From positions 1 to 5,787 of the forward strand of contig CALLVB010000086.1 in assembly GCA_938010795.1 (NCBI GenBank): 5,787 nt of DNA, given 5' to 3'. This document shows, piece after piece, positions 4,903 to 5,787 of this stretch. The DNA comes from Minisyncoccota bacterium. Its GTDB lineage: Bacteria > Patescibacteriota > Minisyncoccia > Phycocordibacterales > GCA-2747955. The notes under the pieces are model-generated. The model searched no databases and was not told the origin of the DNA. It was given only the letters and a program-made list of their open reading frames with translations. Positions within the stretch are counted from its first letter, which is position 1. Each line of letters begins with the position of its first letter. The translations under genes were made by a program, and so were the position numbers.

Positions 4903-5322
4903 ATGAGTATCTATACAGCTATTGAAAAGATCGAGTCGATTATGAACGAAAAAGATTTATTGGAAATCAAAACACAAAGAAACAAAGACGTCAGTTCACT
5001 TGGACGTCTATGGGTCTTTGGTATTCTCACGCCAATGATACTTTTAATTCTTATTGCACTATTAACAGCGAAGATGCAGGACTCACTCAAGACAAACCTC
5101 TCGAATGGGCTTGTTGTACTAACTGTAATACTTGCAATCATAATTCTCAGTTCAATTGTCTTCTGGTTAATAAAAACGATAAAGATTAATAACAAGTTCC
5201 AAAATGATCGTGACTCTTACTTATCACGTCGTTTAGATGAAGAGAATGTTAATCAAAGTGATCGAACTGAAGCTATTGAATTCCTTGAGAAAATGGAGTT
5301 GCTGCGGTATCTGTCGAGCTAG
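4903..5322 (+). CDS. Two-helix membrane protein with cytoplasmic tails, 139 residues, function unknown
   Basis: The 139-residue product has a polar N-terminal segment of about 34 residues (MSIYTAIEKIESIMNEKDLL...), two membrane helices near 36-55 (LWVFGILTPMILLILIALLT) and 68-91 (NGLVVLTVILAIIILSSIVF and on), an 11-residue loop between them, and a charged, probably helical C-terminal tail of about 48 residues containing RRLDEENVNQSDRTEAIEFL. Basic residues beside the inner ends of both helices (around 22-35 and 91-98) suggest both termini are cytoplasmic. I recognise no family. The gene has a near-consensus promoter, an AGGAG site and a terminator, so it is well supported as an independent unit. 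It is divergent from the ATPase across 114 bases and convergent with the DUF2000 gene. A link to the pump is possible from position only. Confidence 0.85.
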   Translation: MSIYTAIEKIESIMNEKDLLEIKTQRNKDVSSLGRLWVFGILTPMILLILIALLTAKMQDSLKTNLSNGLVVLTVILAIIILSSIVFWLIKTIKINNKFQNDRDSYLSRRLDEENVNQSDRTEAIEFLEKMELLRYLSS

Positions 5323-5348
5323 AAAAACCCCGGAATATGCCGGGGTTT
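5323..5348. terminator. Bidirectional terminator between convergent genes
   Basis: AAACCCCGG (5325-5333) and CCGGGGTTT (5340-5348) make a 9-bp stem with the loop AATATG, directly after the stop of the 139-residue gene and 9 bases before the stop of the DUF2000 gene. On the minus strand the stem is followed by five T, a good U run; on the plus strand by three T and then ACTC, so termination is probably stronger for the DUF2000 transcript. Confidence 0.85.
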
Positions 5349-5357
5349 ACTCATGTC

Positions 5358-5787
5358 TTATTTACCAAATAGTTTCAATTTTGAAATCCATTCCTTTTCA
5401 AAATCAGATGGGATGATTGCACCTACTGCAATGTATCCGATATCTTTCGTTTTAAGACTTCCATACCCTTCCAACATCTCCTTGTCTGTGTGTGCCTTCC
5501 TCATGATATCTGAGAAGTCAAAGACTTGAACTCCTGCATCTATACATTTTTGATAAAACTCTGCCATTTGCTTTTGGTCCCCTGCTAGGTTTGCCATTGG
5601 ATATAGTGCATCTGGATAATGTCGTACACCGTTTTTGTCAGGAAGTGCCGTCACATCAAAAATATCTAAGTCAGTAAATCCACCAAGAGCAATACCCAGC
5701 TGCCCAATCGCATTTGCCGTTACTCCATATCCAACTTGTGGGTCTGCGATAACCACAATTTTCTTTGACCTGTATCGTACCTCTGCT
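5358..5787 (-). CDS. DUF2000 family protein (PTH2-like fold), 5' end cut by window edge
   Basis: The frame is open to the right edge and gives 142 visible residues ending in KLKLFGK. It matches my memory of the DUF2000 pattern: a first beta strand KKIVVIADP, a helix with GVTANAIGQLGIALGG, a DKNGVRHYPDALYP segment (compare the D-x-x-G and conserved Pro of the family), a helix carrying QKQMAEFYQKCIDAGVQVFD, and a last strand IGYIAVGAIIP. DUF2000 proteins run about 130-140 residues and are structurally related to peptidyl-tRNA hydrolase 2, but no biochemical role is firmly known to me. A GTG at 5756 could be proposed as a start, but it lies inside the first beta strand and lacks a ribosome binding site, so the true start is probably a few codons beyond the window. 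The family call rests on recognition of the pattern, not on a search. Confidence 0.7.
   Translation of the reverse strand, partial: AEVRYRSKKIVVIADPQVGYGVTANAIGQLGIALGGFTDLDIFDVTALPDKNGVRHYPDALYPMANLAGDQKQMAEFYQKCIDAGVQVFDFSDIMRKAHTDKEMLEGYGSLKTKDIGYIAVGAIIPSDFEKEWISKLKLFGK

Noticed and set aside
4911..5195. Minus-strand 94-codon frame opposite the 139-residue gene
   Set aside because: The plus-strand gene has promoter, ribosome binding site and terminator; the minus frame has none and its hydrophobicity merely mirrors the membrane helices.
5756..5787. GTG at 5756 as the start of the DUF2000 gene
   Set aside because: The frame stays open to the window edge, the GTG falls inside the first beta strand (KKIVVIADP), and no suitably spaced ribosome binding site precedes it.
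1..5787. Alternative genetic code (UGA read as Gly, as in some CPR lineages)
   Set aside because: All genes end on TAA or TAG at sensible lengths and no full-length family needs an in-frame UGA, so the window gives no evidence for recoding.

Overview
This 5.8-kb window looks like ordinary chromosomal DNA from a Candidate Phyla Radiation bacterium (Patescibacteria, probably a Parcubacteria-type lineage). The pointers are a moderately AT-rich sequence, very compact spacing, a ribosomal protein S16 that stands alone rather than in the usual rpsP-rimM-trmD-rplS cluster and carries a long acidic tail, and several small orphan membrane proteins. The lineage is inferred from protein style; no rRNA or other decisive marker is present. 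All genes read with the standard bacterial code, with TAA and TAG as the stops seen.

Layout from left to right: (i) the first 45 codons of an unrecognised minus-strand gene, running off the left edge behind a perfect-consensus promoter; (ii) a membrane-anchored family 3 glycoside hydrolase of the NagZ type, minus strand; (iii) rpsP (S16), minus strand, ending in a 26-bp palindromic terminator that abuts the hydrolase promoter; (iv) a plus-strand 80-residue two-helix membrane protein, divergent from rpsP; (v) a full-length 867-residue P2-type cation-pumping ATPase on the minus strand, convergent with the small gene; (vi) a plus-strand 139-residue two-helix membrane protein, divergent from the ATPase; (vii) a minus-strand DUF2000 protein (PTH2-like fold) cut by the right edge, convergent with gene (vi) across a shared bidirectional terminator. 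No stretch over 300 bases lacks a gene. I see no tRNA, rRNA, mobile element, CRISPR array or long repeat.

The genes do not form one pathway. They are mostly single transcription units in alternating orientation: an envelope sugar hydrolase, a translation protein, an ion pump and small membrane proteins. The most interesting pattern is in the signals. The three complete minus-strand genes (hydrolase, S16, ATPase) have no Shine-Dalgarno sequence; instead each has an extended -10 element of the form TGTTA-N-A-N-T or close to it, ending 6 or 7 bases before the ATG, which predicts leaderless mRNAs. The two plus-strand genes and the left partial gene have clear AGGAG-type ribosome binding sites. 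I did not find a convincing new multi-gene system; the main leads are the leaderless promoter class, terminator sequence used as coding sequence at the ATPase 3' end, the altered ion-site motif in the ATPase, and the acidic S16 tail.
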